A stretch of 64,000 bases of DNA. It comes from Nitrospira sp. (lineage in GTDB: Bacteria; Nitrospirota; Nitrospiria; Nitrospirales; Nitrospiraceae). Where the stretch lies: assembly GCA_024998625.1 (NCBI GenBank), contig JACOEL010000001.1, forward strand, positions 372,001 to 436,000, written 5' to 3'. The notes beneath the pieces are model-generated. The model did no database searches, was not told the DNA's origin, and worked only from the letters and a program-made list of their open reading frames with translations. Each line of letters begins with the position of its first letter. The first letter of the stretch is position 1. The position numbers and the translations under genes are program-made. Of this stretch, positions 48,301 to 56,767 are shown piece by piece.

Positions 48301-50237
48301 GGCACGCCGGTCGACCCGGACGTGTAGATGACATAGGCCAACTGGTCCGCCCGTGAGGGCATCGGGTGATCGTCGTCGCACCCCTGCTCCGACCACAGGT
48401 CGTCCAACGTCAGCACGAGCGGGCGGGACGCTGCCGGCATCGCCGACAGCGCTTGGTCGAGGTGGGCCTTCAGCCGATGCGACGTCACGACGACAGCCAC
48501 TCGGCTCAACTCCAGCAGCCGCGCGATGCGCGCGACCGGATGGTGCGGATCGAGGGGCAGATAGGCGGCGCCGGCCTTGAAACAACCCACGATCATGGTC
48601 AGGAAGTTCGGACCCCGCTCATCCAGCAAGGCCACGATCAAGTCCGGACCGATCCCAGCCTTCCTCAGATGCTTCGCCAGTCGATTGGCCCGGCAGTTCA
48701 ACACCGCATACGTCAACGACCCGTCGCCGCAGGTCACCGCCACAGCTTGCGGGGTCCGTCGCGCCTGCGCTTCGAAACGCGCCGCGAAACTACGCTCGTC
48801 TTGAGGGCCTGCCGTCGGACCGGTGCCATGCGCCAACAGCGTTGCCCGTTCCTCATGATCCAAGAGCGGCAGGTCGCCGATGCGGGCGTCCGGCCGCAGG
48901 ATGAGACCTTCCAAGATGCGCTTGAGGTGCCCGATCATCCGGAGGACCGCCTCCGAATCAAACAACCGGCGGTCGTAGGAGAGTTTGAGTCCCAGCTCCT
49001 TGCCCGGCCAGCCCATGACGGTCATGGGATAGTTCGTATGGACGCGATACTGCTCTTCCTCGGCCCGGAACATGATCCGTCCTTCACAGAGCGCCGGATC
49101 GACCGGCGCGTTCTCGAAGACGAACAGGCTGTGAAAGAGGGCTTCTCCGCGCGGGACCTCGCTGCAGCGTTGAATCTGAATGAGCGGCGTATATTCGTAC
49201 TCGCGAAGCCGGATGTTCTCCGCGAGCAAATCCTTGAGCCAGGCCAGCACCGGCCGCTCCGGCGATACTGAGACCCGCAGGGGCAAAGTATTGATGAACA
49301 GCCCCAACACCGATTCGACCCCCACGAGCTGCGTCGGACGACCGGCCACCGTGACCCCGAACAATACGTCCCGCTCCCCGCTGTAATGCGCCAGGAGAAT
49401 CGCCCAGGCCCCTTGCACGAAGGTGTTCGGGGTCACGCGCTGTTGTTGCGCCAGGGCTGTGAGTCGCGCTGTCAGGTCGGGGCTCAAGTGGACGCAATGG
49501 TCCGCCGCATCGTCGTTTTGATCGGCCAATCCCTGCGGCGGCCGATCGTAGGCTAGAGGTGTGGGTGTGGAGAAGTCCCGCAGGTAGTCGCGCCAAAACC
49601 GGTTCGCTTCATCCAGATTCTGTTTTTGCAGCCAGGCAATATAGTCCCGATAGGGCCGGGGCTTTTCCGCCCGGCAGACGAGGCCCTGGGCAGAGGCCTC
49701 ATAGTGGGCCAGGAAATCCATCAGCAACGGCGAAATGCACCACTCGTCAAGCAGGATGTGGTGGAAACTATGCACGAACTGGTAGGTGTGATCGGTCAGG
49801 CGGATCAACCGCAGGCGCATGAGCGGCGCCTTGCCGAAGTCGAACCCCTGTTCCAATTCCTGCTGCAGCAGAGCGTCAAGGTCGGCCATCTGTTCCGCGC
49901 GGTCCTTCCCACGCCAGTCCATGACATCGAGTGGGACATCGATCTCCTGGTGTACGGCTTGCAAGGGACGCTTCTGACTTTTCCAGACAAAGGAGGTGCG
50001 CAGAATCGAATGACGCGCGATGACCTGTTCCCAGGCCTTCCGAAACAGCGCGGCATCCATCTCCCCTTCCACGTAGTAGCGGTTCTGCATCAGGTAGATG
50101 CCGGTGCCGGGATTCATCAGCGTATGGAACAGCATGCCCTCCTGCATGGGAGAGAGGGGATAAATCGCCTCGATATTCTTGAGCCCTCCGCTCGCCGTGC
50201 GTTCGGTCGTTCCCTGCTCCATCCTGTTCGCCTGCAT
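42315..50237 (-). CDS. NRPS (second in line): C-A(Dab)-PCP-C-A(Dab)-PCP-E
   Basis: 2640 residues. C1 has an altered motif HHILLDEW near 162 (Gly to Glu). A1 ([10 protein letters not shown] near 639, FDISVWQ near 680) and A2 ([10 protein letters not shown] near 1717, FDISVWQ near 1760) both give the by-eye code DIWELTADDK, which I recall for L-2,4-diaminobutyrate. PCP1 has LGGHSLL near 1036. C2 has HHVIADGW near 1232. PCP2 has LGGDSI near 2111, the form usual before epimerases. The C-terminal epimerisation domain (about 2165-2620) has IIHHLVIDGVSWRILLEDL, DLEGHGRE, RTVGWFTAVAPVLL and SFNYLGQ, so the second residue should be D. It begins 2 nt after the first NRPS stop; its own stop overlaps the next start. 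Confidence 0.93.
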   Translation of the reverse strand: MQANRMEQGTTERTASGGLKNIEAIYPLSPMQEGMLFHTLMNPGTGIYLMQNRYYVEGEMDAALFRKAWEQVIARHSILRTSFVWKSQKRPLQAVHQEIDVPLDVMDWRGKDRAEQMADLDALLQQELEQGFDFGKAPLMRLRLIRLTDHTYQFVHSFHHILLDEWCISPLLMDFLAHYEASAQGLVCRAEKPRPYRDYIAWLQKQNLDEANRFWRDYLRDFSTPTPLAYDRPPQGLADQNDDAADHCVHLSPDLTARLTALAQQQRVTPNTFVQGAWAILLAHYSGERDVLFGVTVAGRPTQLVGVESVLGLFINTLPLRVSVSPERPVLAWLKDLLAENIRLREYEYTPLIQIQRCSEVPRGEALFHSLFVFENAPVDPALCEGRIMFRAEEEQYRVHTNYPMTVMGWPGKELGLKLSYDRRLFDSEAVLRMIGHLKRILEGLILRPDARIGDLPLLDHEERATLLAHGTGPTAGPQDERSFAARFEAQARRTPQAVAVTCGDGSLTYAVLNCRANRLAKHLRKAGIGPDLIVALLDERGPNFLTMIVGCFKAGAAYLPLDPHHPVARIARLLELSRVAVVVTSHRLKAHLDQALSAMPAASRPLVLTLDDLWSEQGCDDDHPMPSRADQLAYVIYTSGSTGVPKGAMVTLGGMLNNIDSKLTSLSIGPTDVIAQTASQCFDISVWQFLTALQCGARTHIVPDELVREPSRLLAHLDEAGVTIYEAVPAVLRALLDAGDPSASPRRFSHLRWVLPTGEALPPALCRRWFERHPDIPLMNAYGPAECADDVAVHPIMTAPSEDAVRVPIGRAIQRLRLYILNRFFAPVPVGVSGELCIGGVGVGRGYVEDRVRTAQAFVPDPFSTEPGARLYRTGDLARYRPDGTIEYVGRMDHQVKVRGFRIELGEIESCLTDQDEVREAAVIVREDRPGERRLAAYVVPQAGKSIDSQRLRTALQTQLPEYMVPSIFLMLDALPRTPNGKVDRKALPAPDLDGAGGSTYVPPRSVTEELLAGIWADILGLERVGMRDHFFELGGHSLLATQVVSRIRSAFQIELPLRAAFECPTVADLAATVDRVRAEGNGRLVPALTAGRRAGPAPLSFAQQRLWFLAQLEPDSWFYNLPFGLRIKGPLDLPILDRALNAVARRHDVLRTTLTVDVDQPVQIIAPETALSATVVDLRSLPEAEREAEVRRLAAAEAQRLFDLSRGPLWRVVVLKVEDRQHVLLLTLHHVIADGWSLNVLAHEIMSFYTAFAAERPALLPPLPIQYADYAQWQREWLQGEVLESQLAYWKKNLDGAPVVLALPTDRPRPAVERHHGAQYEFTIPAEVVAQLRLLSRRYGVTLYMTLLGAFQVLLLRYSNQTDLCIGTPIASRTRMEVEPLIGLFVNTLVLRTDLSKNPTFADLLGLVQEVVLGAQTHQDLPFEKLVDELQPMRALSHTPLFQVMFALQTLSSGLLKMPGFDIDVLEVDPGSAQFDLSLDMLDGPAGVDAVFEYNADLFDASTIERMALHLQQLLRGIVADPTARLSELPLLTESERHRVVVEWNDTGRSAPVEASFAERFEEQVGKTPDAVAVVGRTQHLTYRALDERGIRIARALREEGVGPDAVVAVLQERDADLIAMLVGIFKAGGAYLPLDLGHPAQRWADILMLSGAAVVLTSSAWQTRLAEAIELVPPFLRPQVVRIDSLPNAAREHGDAQVQSRTHNPSQLAYVMYTSGSTGVPKGAMVTQRGLLNHLTSKLGMLRLGADDVIAQTASLCFDISVWQCLTALLCGGRTLIVPDEIAHHPHALPRYLYEQGATVLETVPTLLQAMLDAVVEPVWLSTLRWLLPTGEALSPTLSRRWLERYPSVPLLNAYGPAECADDVTMAEIADPPTVEALHMPIGRPIDNMRVYLVDRWLSPVPVGAAGELCVAGPGVGRGYLNDPARTAAVFVPDPFSDEPGSRLYQTGDVARYRSDGTIEFLGRLDHQIKLRGVRIELGEIEARLHEYAGIREAAAVVREDKPGQKRLVAYVTWYEGAIRDGDGLCRRVREQLPESMVPSAVISLDMMPRTPNGKVDRAALPVPDSADHQRQWVAPRTAVEETVTSVWADVLGVERVGIHDNFFELGGDSIVALQIVARAKQAGVVLTPRQMFQHQTPAELAAVAELDHAAMNGGGSLLNAEQGLVTGPVLLTPIQHWFFERQLPDPTHWNQSLLFEVREPLDWPSFEAAAHQLLQQHDVLRTRFTQDESEWHQQIGMEAETAVAHRVDLSTFSETQQQERFETLATEWQASLQLVDGPLLRAVWFDMGPLRAGRLLLIIHHLVIDGVSWRILLEDLEQAYAQRRRGEAIRLPPKSTSFQQWSERLHQHAQSEEVRQEAAYWIDPRRAMAAELPVDDPAGDRTEASSTSVTASLSEEETRALLREVPAAYQTQINDVLLTALSQAIARWTERTLVLVDLEGHGREDLFPELDVSRTVGWFTAVAPVLLEVRSEAPVGETLKAVKEQLRGIPNRGVGYGLLRYLHAGPASERLRTYPDAPISFNYLGQLDQALSEDSFLALATESPGMEHAPHNRLPYELYVSAEVLEGRLNMTWIYSRHRYRQATVESVSHTCLRLLQELIAHCVSPDAGGYTPSDFPDVEIEQQALDAIVERMGGK

Positions 50238-50239
50238 GC

Positions 50240-53200
50240 CTATCCAATCTCCTTCAAGAGGTTCTCCATCTCCTCGTCGCTCAATTCCACGTCCACAATC
50301 CGCTCCGCCTGCTTCTCATCCGGCAACGGGGTCATGGCCTCGACGGCTCCGATCACCGCGACGGCGGCGGCTGAGGCAATGGTCGGGTGCTCGAAGAGTT
50401 GCTTCGGGGTGAGCGTGATGCCCTCACGATAAGCCTTCGCCAGGACCTGCAGACTCGTGATCGAATCTCCGCCGAGTGCGAAGAAGTTGTCGTGGCGGCC
50501 GACCCGGGCAAGCCCGAGCGCCTGGGCCCAGATGGCGGCCAACTGCTGTTCCACCTCCGTGGCAGGAGGCACATAGGCCTCTGTGCGCTGCCCCTCCATC
50601 TCCGGTACAGGCAAGGCTTTGCGGTCCACCTTCCCGTTCGGGCTCAGGGGCAGCCGCTCCAGCCGTACGATCACTGCCGGCACCAGATACTCCGGCAGCG
50701 TTTGGGCCAGCGCCTGCCGCAGGACAGCCGCGTCGAAGGGCGGCTCTGGCGGGGTCGTCACATAACCGACAAGCCGGGCCCCGCCGGGGCCATCCCGGCG
50801 CGCCAGCACCACCGCCTCCCGGATCCCCGGCTGCTCTCGCAGGGCCACCTCCACTTCGCCCAACTCGATGCGCACACCCCGGATCTTGACTTGATGGTCC
50901 AACCGCCCCAAGTACTCAATGGCGCCGTCCGGCCGGTACCGCACGAGATCTCCCGTCCGATAGAGTCGCTGCCCTGGCTGGTCACTGAAGGGGTCCGGCA
51001 CAAACCGCGCGGCCGTCAGGTCCGGCCGCCGGTGGTAGCCCCGCCCCACGCCGATCCCGCCGATGTAGCACTCCCCCGGCACGCCGATCGGCACCGGCTC
51101 GCCCTGCCGATCCAGCACGTAGATCTGCAGATTGGCAATGGGCCGCCCGATGGGCACGGTGGCGGCGGGCGGAGTCGGACAGGTCCAGGCGGTCACGTCG
51201 ATGGCGGCTTCGGTGGGACCATAGAGGTTGTGCAGGGCCACCCCCGGCAGGAGTTGCTGCACCCGCGGCGGCAGCGTGGCCGGCAGGGCTTCGCCGCTAC
51301 AGACGATCTGCCGGAGGCTCCGACAGATCTCGACCTCAGGGTGGTCGAGAAACGCCTGCAGCATGGGCGGGACAAAGTGCAGGATGGTGACGCCTTGGTC
51401 CACGATGTGCCGGATCAGCCTGGCCGGGTCCTTGTGGGCGCCGGGTTCGGCCATGACCAGTTCGGCGCCGACGCTCAGTGGCCAGAAGAATTCCCACAGG
51501 GAGACGTCGAAGCTGATCGGAGTCTTTTGCAGCACGCGGTCCGCCGGCGTCAGCCCATAGGCCGCTTGCATCCACTGGAGCCGGTTGCGGAGCCCCGCGT
51601 GGCTGTTGCACGCCCCTTTCGGCTGGCCGGTGGAGCCGGAGGTGTAGAGGACGTAGGCCAATTGCGTCTCGGTGGTCGGGAGCGCCGGTGGGATCGGGGG
51701 ATATCCGGCTAAGGTGGCGCGGTCTCGATCCAGGCAGAGAGTCGAGCCGGCGTGCGCCAGGCGTGCGGCCTGCGTGGCATCGGTCAACAGCAGGGCAGCC
51801 TGGCTATCCTGAAGCATGTACCGCAGCCGTTCGGTGGGATAGGTCGGATCGAGGGGCACAAAGGCGGCGCCCGCGTACCAGCTGCCGAGCAGCGCCACGA
51901 CCAAATCCACCGACCGTTCCAGCGCCACGGCCACCAGGCCTTCCGGCCCGATCTGGCGGGCCTGGAGCGCCTGAGCCAGCTGAGAGGCCTGCGCGAGCAA
52001 GCCCGCATAGGTCAGCGTCTTCTGCCCGGCCCGCACGGCGACGGCCTCCGGCGTCCGCGCCGCCTGCGCCGCGATCAGCGCGGGCACCGCCACGGGCGGA
52101 TAGGCCCGCCCCGTCCGGTTCCACGCCCCCACTACCTGTGCCCGCTCCGCCGGCGCCAGCAGGGGAAGGAGGCCCAGGCGCGCGTGAGGGTTCTGTATCA
52201 TGGCCGTGAGCAGCGTCTCGACCTGCCGCACCATGCGGGAGGCGGTCTCGTCACGGAACCGGTTCCGGTGATACCAGAGTGAGAGTGTCAGTTCCTTTCC
52301 TGGCAGCACGTTGAGTGTCAGGGGATAATTCGTCTGTCCCTGGAGCGTAACCCCTCGAACGGTGAGCCCGGTTGCTTGCTCCAACGACTCATCCAGCGGG
52401 TGGTTGTCGAAGACGATCAGGCTCTCGAAGAGGGCTTGCCCGCGAGGTACATCGCTCCAGCCCTGGATCTGCACCAACGGCGTCTGCTCGAATTGCCGTA
52501 GTTCGCTATTGCGCTCCAGCAAAGCTCGCAACCATTCGGAGAGGACGGCGTCTGGAGCCACCCGTACCCGCAGCGGGAGGGTGTTAATGAACAGACCGAT
52601 CATCCGTTCGATCCCGGGCATGTCGGCGGACCGGCCGGACACGGTCGTACCGAAGAGTACCTCAGACTCTCGGCTATACCGGCTTAACAACAGCGCCCAC
52701 GCGCCCTGTACGAGGGTATTGAGCGTCACTTGATGCCTGTGCGCGAACGCGCGCAACTGCGCACTGGCCTCGGGTGACAACGTGATGGCGGCCGTGCCGC
52801 TCGAGCGGTTCTGGCCGCTCTCCTCGGGCGCGACCTCTTCGCTCAGGATCGTCGGCGTTGTCACTCCCTTCAGGGCCGTGTGCCAAAACCGCTCGGCTTC
52901 GGATTGATCCTGTCCGAGAAGCCGAACGAGGTGATGGCGATAGGGCACGACCGTTTCAAATAGCGGAGCTTCCCGGCGCCGCAGGGCTTGGTATGCGGTC
53001 AGGACTTCCTGCAACAGAATCGGCAGACACCAGCCATCCATGAGGATGTGGTGGTGTGTCCAGAGCACGTCGTAGGTGTCCCGGGCGACACGGAACAACA
53101 GGATCCGCATCAAGGGCGGCCGTTCGAAGTCGAAATCCGTCAGCCGATCTTCCTCCACCAATCGGCTGAACCGGGCCGCCTGTTCGCTTGCTGAACCGTC

Positions 53201-56200
53201 TCGTCCATCCACCTCGCGCCAGGGCAATGCCGCAGCAGGCAACACGATCTGAATCGGCGACGACACTTCCCGCCACAGGAACCTCGTCCGCAACAGGGGG
53301 TGACGATCGACGATCTGCTGCCACGCTTCGCGGAACAGCGGCAGGTCCACTTCGCCCGCCATCCGCCAACTCATCTGCTCGATATAGACGCCGGAGGCCG
53401 GGGCATACAGACTGTGAAAGAGCAGGCCCTGCTGCAGAGGGCTCAGTGGATAGACGTCCGCAAGGTTCGGGCAGGCGGCCTTCGCCGCCGCGCCTGTCGC
53501 TGCATCGACTAGCTCAGCCGAGAGCGCCTGTTCAGTGATCGCCAACGAGACCTCGCTCGGCTGCGCCAACAGAGCCGCGAGTTCCGCCACGGTCTGATGT
53601 TGGAAGACCTGCCGCGGCGTCAGGCTGAAACCGGCTTGCCGGATCCGGCTCACCATCTGGAGACTGAGAATGGAATCGCCGCCGAGCTCGAAAAAGTTGT
53701 CGTGGATTCCGACCCGCTCCCGCTGCAACACCTCTGCCCAAATCAGCGCCACCTGCGCTTCGACTGAGTCACGGGGCGTCGCGTAGCCCTCGTCGCCCGG
53801 GTCGTCGGGAACCGGCAACGAGGCTCGATCCACCTTGCCGTTCGGCGTACGGGGCAGGGCAGCCAGTCGGACGAACCGCGACGGGGTCATCACTTCGGGC
53901 AATTGTGACCGGAGTGCGGCGCGCCAGGTCTCGACCGATGGCGCCGCCTCCGCGCTTGTCACGACATAAGCTACCAAGCGTTTCTGACCCGGCCGATCTT
54001 CTCGCACCACCGTGACGGCGTCCCGAATTCCCACTAGCTCCCGAAGACGCGCGTCGATTTCTCCCGGTTCGATTCGCACCCCGCGCAATTTGATTTGATG
54101 GTCCACCCGGCCCAGAAATTCAAGGCTGCCGTCTTTTCGGCGACGCACCAGGTCTCCGGTTCGGTAGAGGCGAGCACCAGGCTCCGTTTCAAAGGGGTCA
54201 GGCACGAAGGCGGCAGCCGTGCGACCAGGGTCCTGCAGGTAGCCCCGCCCGACCCCGACGCCGCCGATGCAGAGTTCACCGGGCACCCCGACCGGCACCG
54301 GCGCCAGCCAGCGGTCCACCACGATGAGTCGCGTCCGTTGGATGGGCCGCCCGATCGGCATGCAAACCTCGTCGGCAGCCGGAGGCGAGGCGATCGTCGC
54401 CGTCGCGACGTCATCGGCACATTCCGCCGGACCATAGGCATTCATCAGCGGCACATGGGGGTACCGTCCCAGCCACTCGCGGCAGAGCTGCGGCGGCAAC
54501 GCTTCGCCCGTGGGCAACAGCCACCGTAACGATCGCAAGGGAACGGCGGCGGCTTGTGGGCCATCCACCATGCCCTTGAGCAGCGCCGGCACAGTTTCGG
54601 CGACGGTGACTGCATCGCGTTCGAGACAGGTCAAGAGCTGCACCGGATCACGGGCCTCGTCATCCGGCACGATCAGGGTCCGCCCGCCGCAGATGAGCGC
54701 GGCCAGGTGCTGCCAGACGGAAATGTCGAAACAGGCCGAGGCCGTCTGGGCCACCACGTCATTCCGGCCCAATCCCAAGGAGTCGCGCTTGCTCCACAGG
54801 TGGTTCATCAAGCCCCGCTGCGTCACCATGGCACCCTTGGGAATCCCGGTCGAGCCGGACGTATAGATGACGTAGGCCAATTGGTCCGGCGAGCAGACAC
54901 GAGGATGAGGCGGCGCGTTGTCCGGCCCTCCGACGACGTCCTCCAGGGCGAGGAGAATCGCGTCGCCGGATGCGAACCGTGGAGAGGCCTCCGCCACACG
55001 AGCACGATAGGTCTCACTCGTCAGGACAACGGACGCCGCGCTCGATTGAATCAATTCGCGCCAACGGGCCGGAGGGTGAGAGGGATCCAGCGGCAGGTAC
55101 GCTCCGCCCGCCTTCAACACCCCCACGATGGCGGTGAGGAGCGCGATGCCACGATCGAACAACAAGGCGACGATCTTGTCGGGACCGACACCGGAGGCGG
55201 TCAGTGCGCGTACGATCCGGTCGGCCTCCCGGTTCAACTCGGCATAGGTCCTGGTCTCCCCCCGGCATTCGACGGCGACCGCGTTGGGACTCCGTGCGAC
55301 CTGATCCTCGAAAGCGGCGGCAAAGTCGAAGCGTTCGTCTGTAACGGGGTTCCCAGGCCCGACCAGCAAAGCCTCATGCCGCTCTTCGAGCGACAGAAGC
55401 GGCAACTCATACAGTCTGCAGTCCGGCCTCTCGACGATGCCGGCCAACAGGGTCTTGAAATGTCCGGCCATGCGGGCAACCGTCGTCGCATCGAACAGGT
55501 CAGTGTTGTATTCGAAGGCTCCATCCAGGCCGGCTTCCGTCTCGGCCATGTCCAGCGAGAGATCGAACTTCGAGGCTGCCGCATCAACCTCGGTGATCTC
55601 GACGTGCAACCCGGGCAAACGAACGGCTTGGGCTAGTGTGGCCTGCAGCGCAAACAGCACCTGAAAGAGCGGCGAGTGGCTCAGGGCCCGCGCGGGTTTC
55701 AGCGCGTCGACGAGTTCCTCGAACGGCAACTCTTGATGCTCCTGCCCGCCGATCACGACTTCACGAACCCGTTCGAGCAACTGCGGGAAGGTGGGATTCT
55801 GGGAAAGGTCCGTACGCAGAACGAGGGTATTCGCGAAAAAGCCGATGAGATCTTCCGTCTCGCGTTTGGTCCGGCAGGCAATGGGGGTGCCGACGCAGAC
55901 ATCTTCGATGCCCGTATTGCGCATGAGCCAGGTCTGGAACGCGGCCAACAGGGTCATGAAGAGGGTCACGTTGTGGCGCCGGCTGAGTTCCCGCAACCCC
56001 TCGACCACGGCCTGCGGCAGAGTAAAGACATACCGACTGCCCGACGACGTTTGGACGGCCCCGCGCGGGCGGTCGGTTGGCAGTTCGATCACCGGGAGGT
56101 CTCCGGCCAGTTGCCGCCTCCAATAGGTCAGGTGCCGATCGAGGACGTCGCCCTGCAGCCACCCGCGTTGCCATTCCGCATAGTCGGCATATTGGATCGG

Positions 56201-56767
56201 CAGCGCCGGCAAGGCTGCCTCAATCCCCTCGACGTACAATTGCGCAAATTCCCGCGCCAGAATCTTCGCCGACCATCCGTCACAGACGATATGGTGCAGG
56301 GTGACGACCAACAGATGGTCGTCGTCTGCAATGTCGAACAGGCGTAACCGGAGCAGCGGCCCCCGCTGAAGATCGAACGGACGTTGCGCTTCGTCACGCG
56401 CCGCGGCCAGGATGGCCTCCGGCTGATTCGGCACCGCATCGGTCTCCAGTGTGACCCGACCAACGGCCGCGATGATCTGAACCGTTTCCCCCTGTTCGGT
56501 GGCGAAGGTCGTGCGCAGGACTTCGTGCCGTTCCACGATCCGGTTGAAAGAATCCCCCAGGAGCCGGCGATCCAGCCTCCCCTTCATCCGCACGGCGATG
56601 GCCGTGTTGTAGGAGGCGCTCTCCGGTTCCAACTGCGAAAGAAACCAGAGCCGCCGTTGCCCGAAACTCATGGGAAAGAGATACTGCTCCGGCTCCGACC
56701 CATGAACATCGGCCGGCGGGTCTTGCGTCCGATCGTGAGGCATCAGCATGGATGACCGGCTCTGCAC
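50240..56767 (-). CDS. NRPS (first in line): C-A(Dab)-PCP-C-A(Ser)-PCP
   Basis: 2175 residues. C1 (FPMSFGQRRLWFL at about 32, HHIVCDGW near 159) looks like an ordinary LCL domain and not a starter domain. A1 (TSGSTGIPKG near 636, FDISVWQ near 679) gives DIWELTADDK, diaminobutyrate-like. PCP1 has LGGDSI near 1029. C2 (YPLSPLQQGLLFHSL, HHHILMDGW near 1239) leads to A2 ([10 protein letters not shown] near 1712) with code DVWHVSLIDK, serine-like. PCP2 has LGGDSI near 2097. There is no TE, E or acyl-ligase. The GTG at 56767 gives 25 nt overlap with the upstream dioxygenase gene; ATGs at 56749 and 56743 are alternatives. A first synthetase beginning with an LCL-like domain suggests an earlier module or acyl starter lies beyond the window. 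Confidence 0.93.
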   Translation of the reverse strand: MQSRSSMLMPHDRTQDPPADVHGSEPEQYLFPMSFGQRRLWFLSQLEPESASYNTAIAVRMKGRLDRRLLGDSFNRIVERHEVLRTTFATEQGETVQIIAAVGRVTLETDAVPNQPEAILAAARDEAQRPFDLQRGPLLRLRLFDIADDDHLLVVTLHHIVCDGWSAKILAREFAQLYVEGIEAALPALPIQYADYAEWQRGWLQGDVLDRHLTYWRRQLAGDLPVIELPTDRPRGAVQTSSGSRYVFTLPQAVVEGLRELSRRHNVTLFMTLLAAFQTWLMRNTGIEDVCVGTPIACRTKRETEDLIGFFANTLVLRTDLSQNPTFPQLLERVREVVIGGQEHQELPFEELVDALKPARALSHSPLFQVLFALQATLAQAVRLPGLHVEITEVDAAASKFDLSLDMAETEAGLDGAFEYNTDLFDATTVARMAGHFKTLLAGIVERPDCRLYELPLLSLEERHEALLVGPGNPVTDERFDFAAAFEDQVARSPNAVAVECRGETRTYAELNREADRIVRALTASGVGPDKIVALLFDRGIALLTAIVGVLKAGGAYLPLDPSHPPARWRELIQSSAASVVLTSETYRARVAEASPRFASGDAILLALEDVVGGPDNAPPHPRVCSPDQLAYVIYTSGSTGIPKGAMVTQRGLMNHLWSKRDSLGLGRNDVVAQTASACFDISVWQHLAALICGGRTLIVPDDEARDPVQLLTCLERDAVTVAETVPALLKGMVDGPQAAAVPLRSLRWLLPTGEALPPQLCREWLGRYPHVPLMNAYGPAECADDVATATIASPPAADEVCMPIGRPIQRTRLIVVDRWLAPVPVGVPGELCIGGVGVGRGYLQDPGRTAAAFVPDPFETEPGARLYRTGDLVRRRKDGSLEFLGRVDHQIKLRGVRIEPGEIDARLRELVGIRDAVTVVREDRPGQKRLVAYVVTSAEAAPSVETWRAALRSQLPEVMTPSRFVRLAALPRTPNGKVDRASLPVPDDPGDEGYATPRDSVEAQVALIWAEVLQRERVGIHDNFFELGGDSILSLQMVSRIRQAGFSLTPRQVFQHQTVAELAALLAQPSEVSLAITEQALSAELVDAATGAAAKAACPNLADVYPLSPLQQGLLFHSLYAPASGVYIEQMSWRMAGEVDLPLFREAWQQIVDRHPLLRTRFLWREVSSPIQIVLPAAALPWREVDGRDGSASEQAARFSRLVEEDRLTDFDFERPPLMRILLFRVARDTYDVLWTHHHILMDGWCLPILLQEVLTAYQALRRREAPLFETVVPYRHHLVRLLGQDQSEAERFWHTALKGVTTPTILSEEVAPEESGQNRSSGTAAITLSPEASAQLRAFAHRHQVTLNTLVQGAWALLLSRYSRESEVLFGTTVSGRSADMPGIERMIGLFINTLPLRVRVAPDAVLSEWLRALLERNSELRQFEQTPLVQIQGWSDVPRGQALFESLIVFDNHPLDESLEQATGLTVRGVTLQGQTNYPLTLNVLPGKELTLSLWYHRNRFRDETASRMVRQVETLLTAMIQNPHARLGLLPLLAPAERAQVVGAWNRTGRAYPPVAVPALIAAQAARTPEAVAVRAGQKTLTYAGLLAQASQLAQALQARQIGPEGLVAVALERSVDLVVALLGSWYAGAAFVPLDPTYPTERLRYMLQDSQAALLLTDATQAARLAHAGSTLCLDRDRATLAGYPPIPPALPTTETQLAYVLYTSGSTGQPKGACNSHAGLRNRLQWMQAAYGLTPADRVLQKTPISFDVSLWEFFWPLSVGAELVMAEPGAHKDPARLIRHIVDQGVTILHFVPPMLQAFLDHPEVEICRSLRQIVCSGEALPATLPPRVQQLLPGVALHNLYGPTEAAIDVTAWTCPTPPAATVPIGRPIANLQIYVLDRQGEPVPIGVPGECYIGGIGVGRGYHRRPDLTAARFVPDPFSDQPGQRLYRTGDLVRYRPDGAIEYLGRLDHQVKIRGVRIELGEVEVALREQPGIREAVVLARRDGPGGARLVGYVTTPPEPPFDAAVLRQALAQTLPEYLVPAVIVRLERLPLSPNGKVDRKALPVPEMEGQRTEAYVPPATEVEQQLAAIWAQALGLARVGRHDNFFALGGDSITSLQVLAKAYREGITLTPKQLFEHPTIASAAAVAVIGAVEAMTPLPDEKQAERIVDVELSDEEMENLLKEIG

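Noticed and set aside
31796-55636. Long plus-strand ORFs opposite the NRPS genes (for example 31796-33028, 50387-51712, 54554-55636)
   Set aside because: They lie antisense to clear NRPS domains, have no family motifs, and exist because of high GC and few stop codons on the complementary strand.
26261-56767. Repeated NRPS segments considered as an assembly artefact or tandem repeat
   Set aside because: The copies belong to distinct C-A-PCP modules with different flanks and partly different codes, so normal modular duplication explains them.
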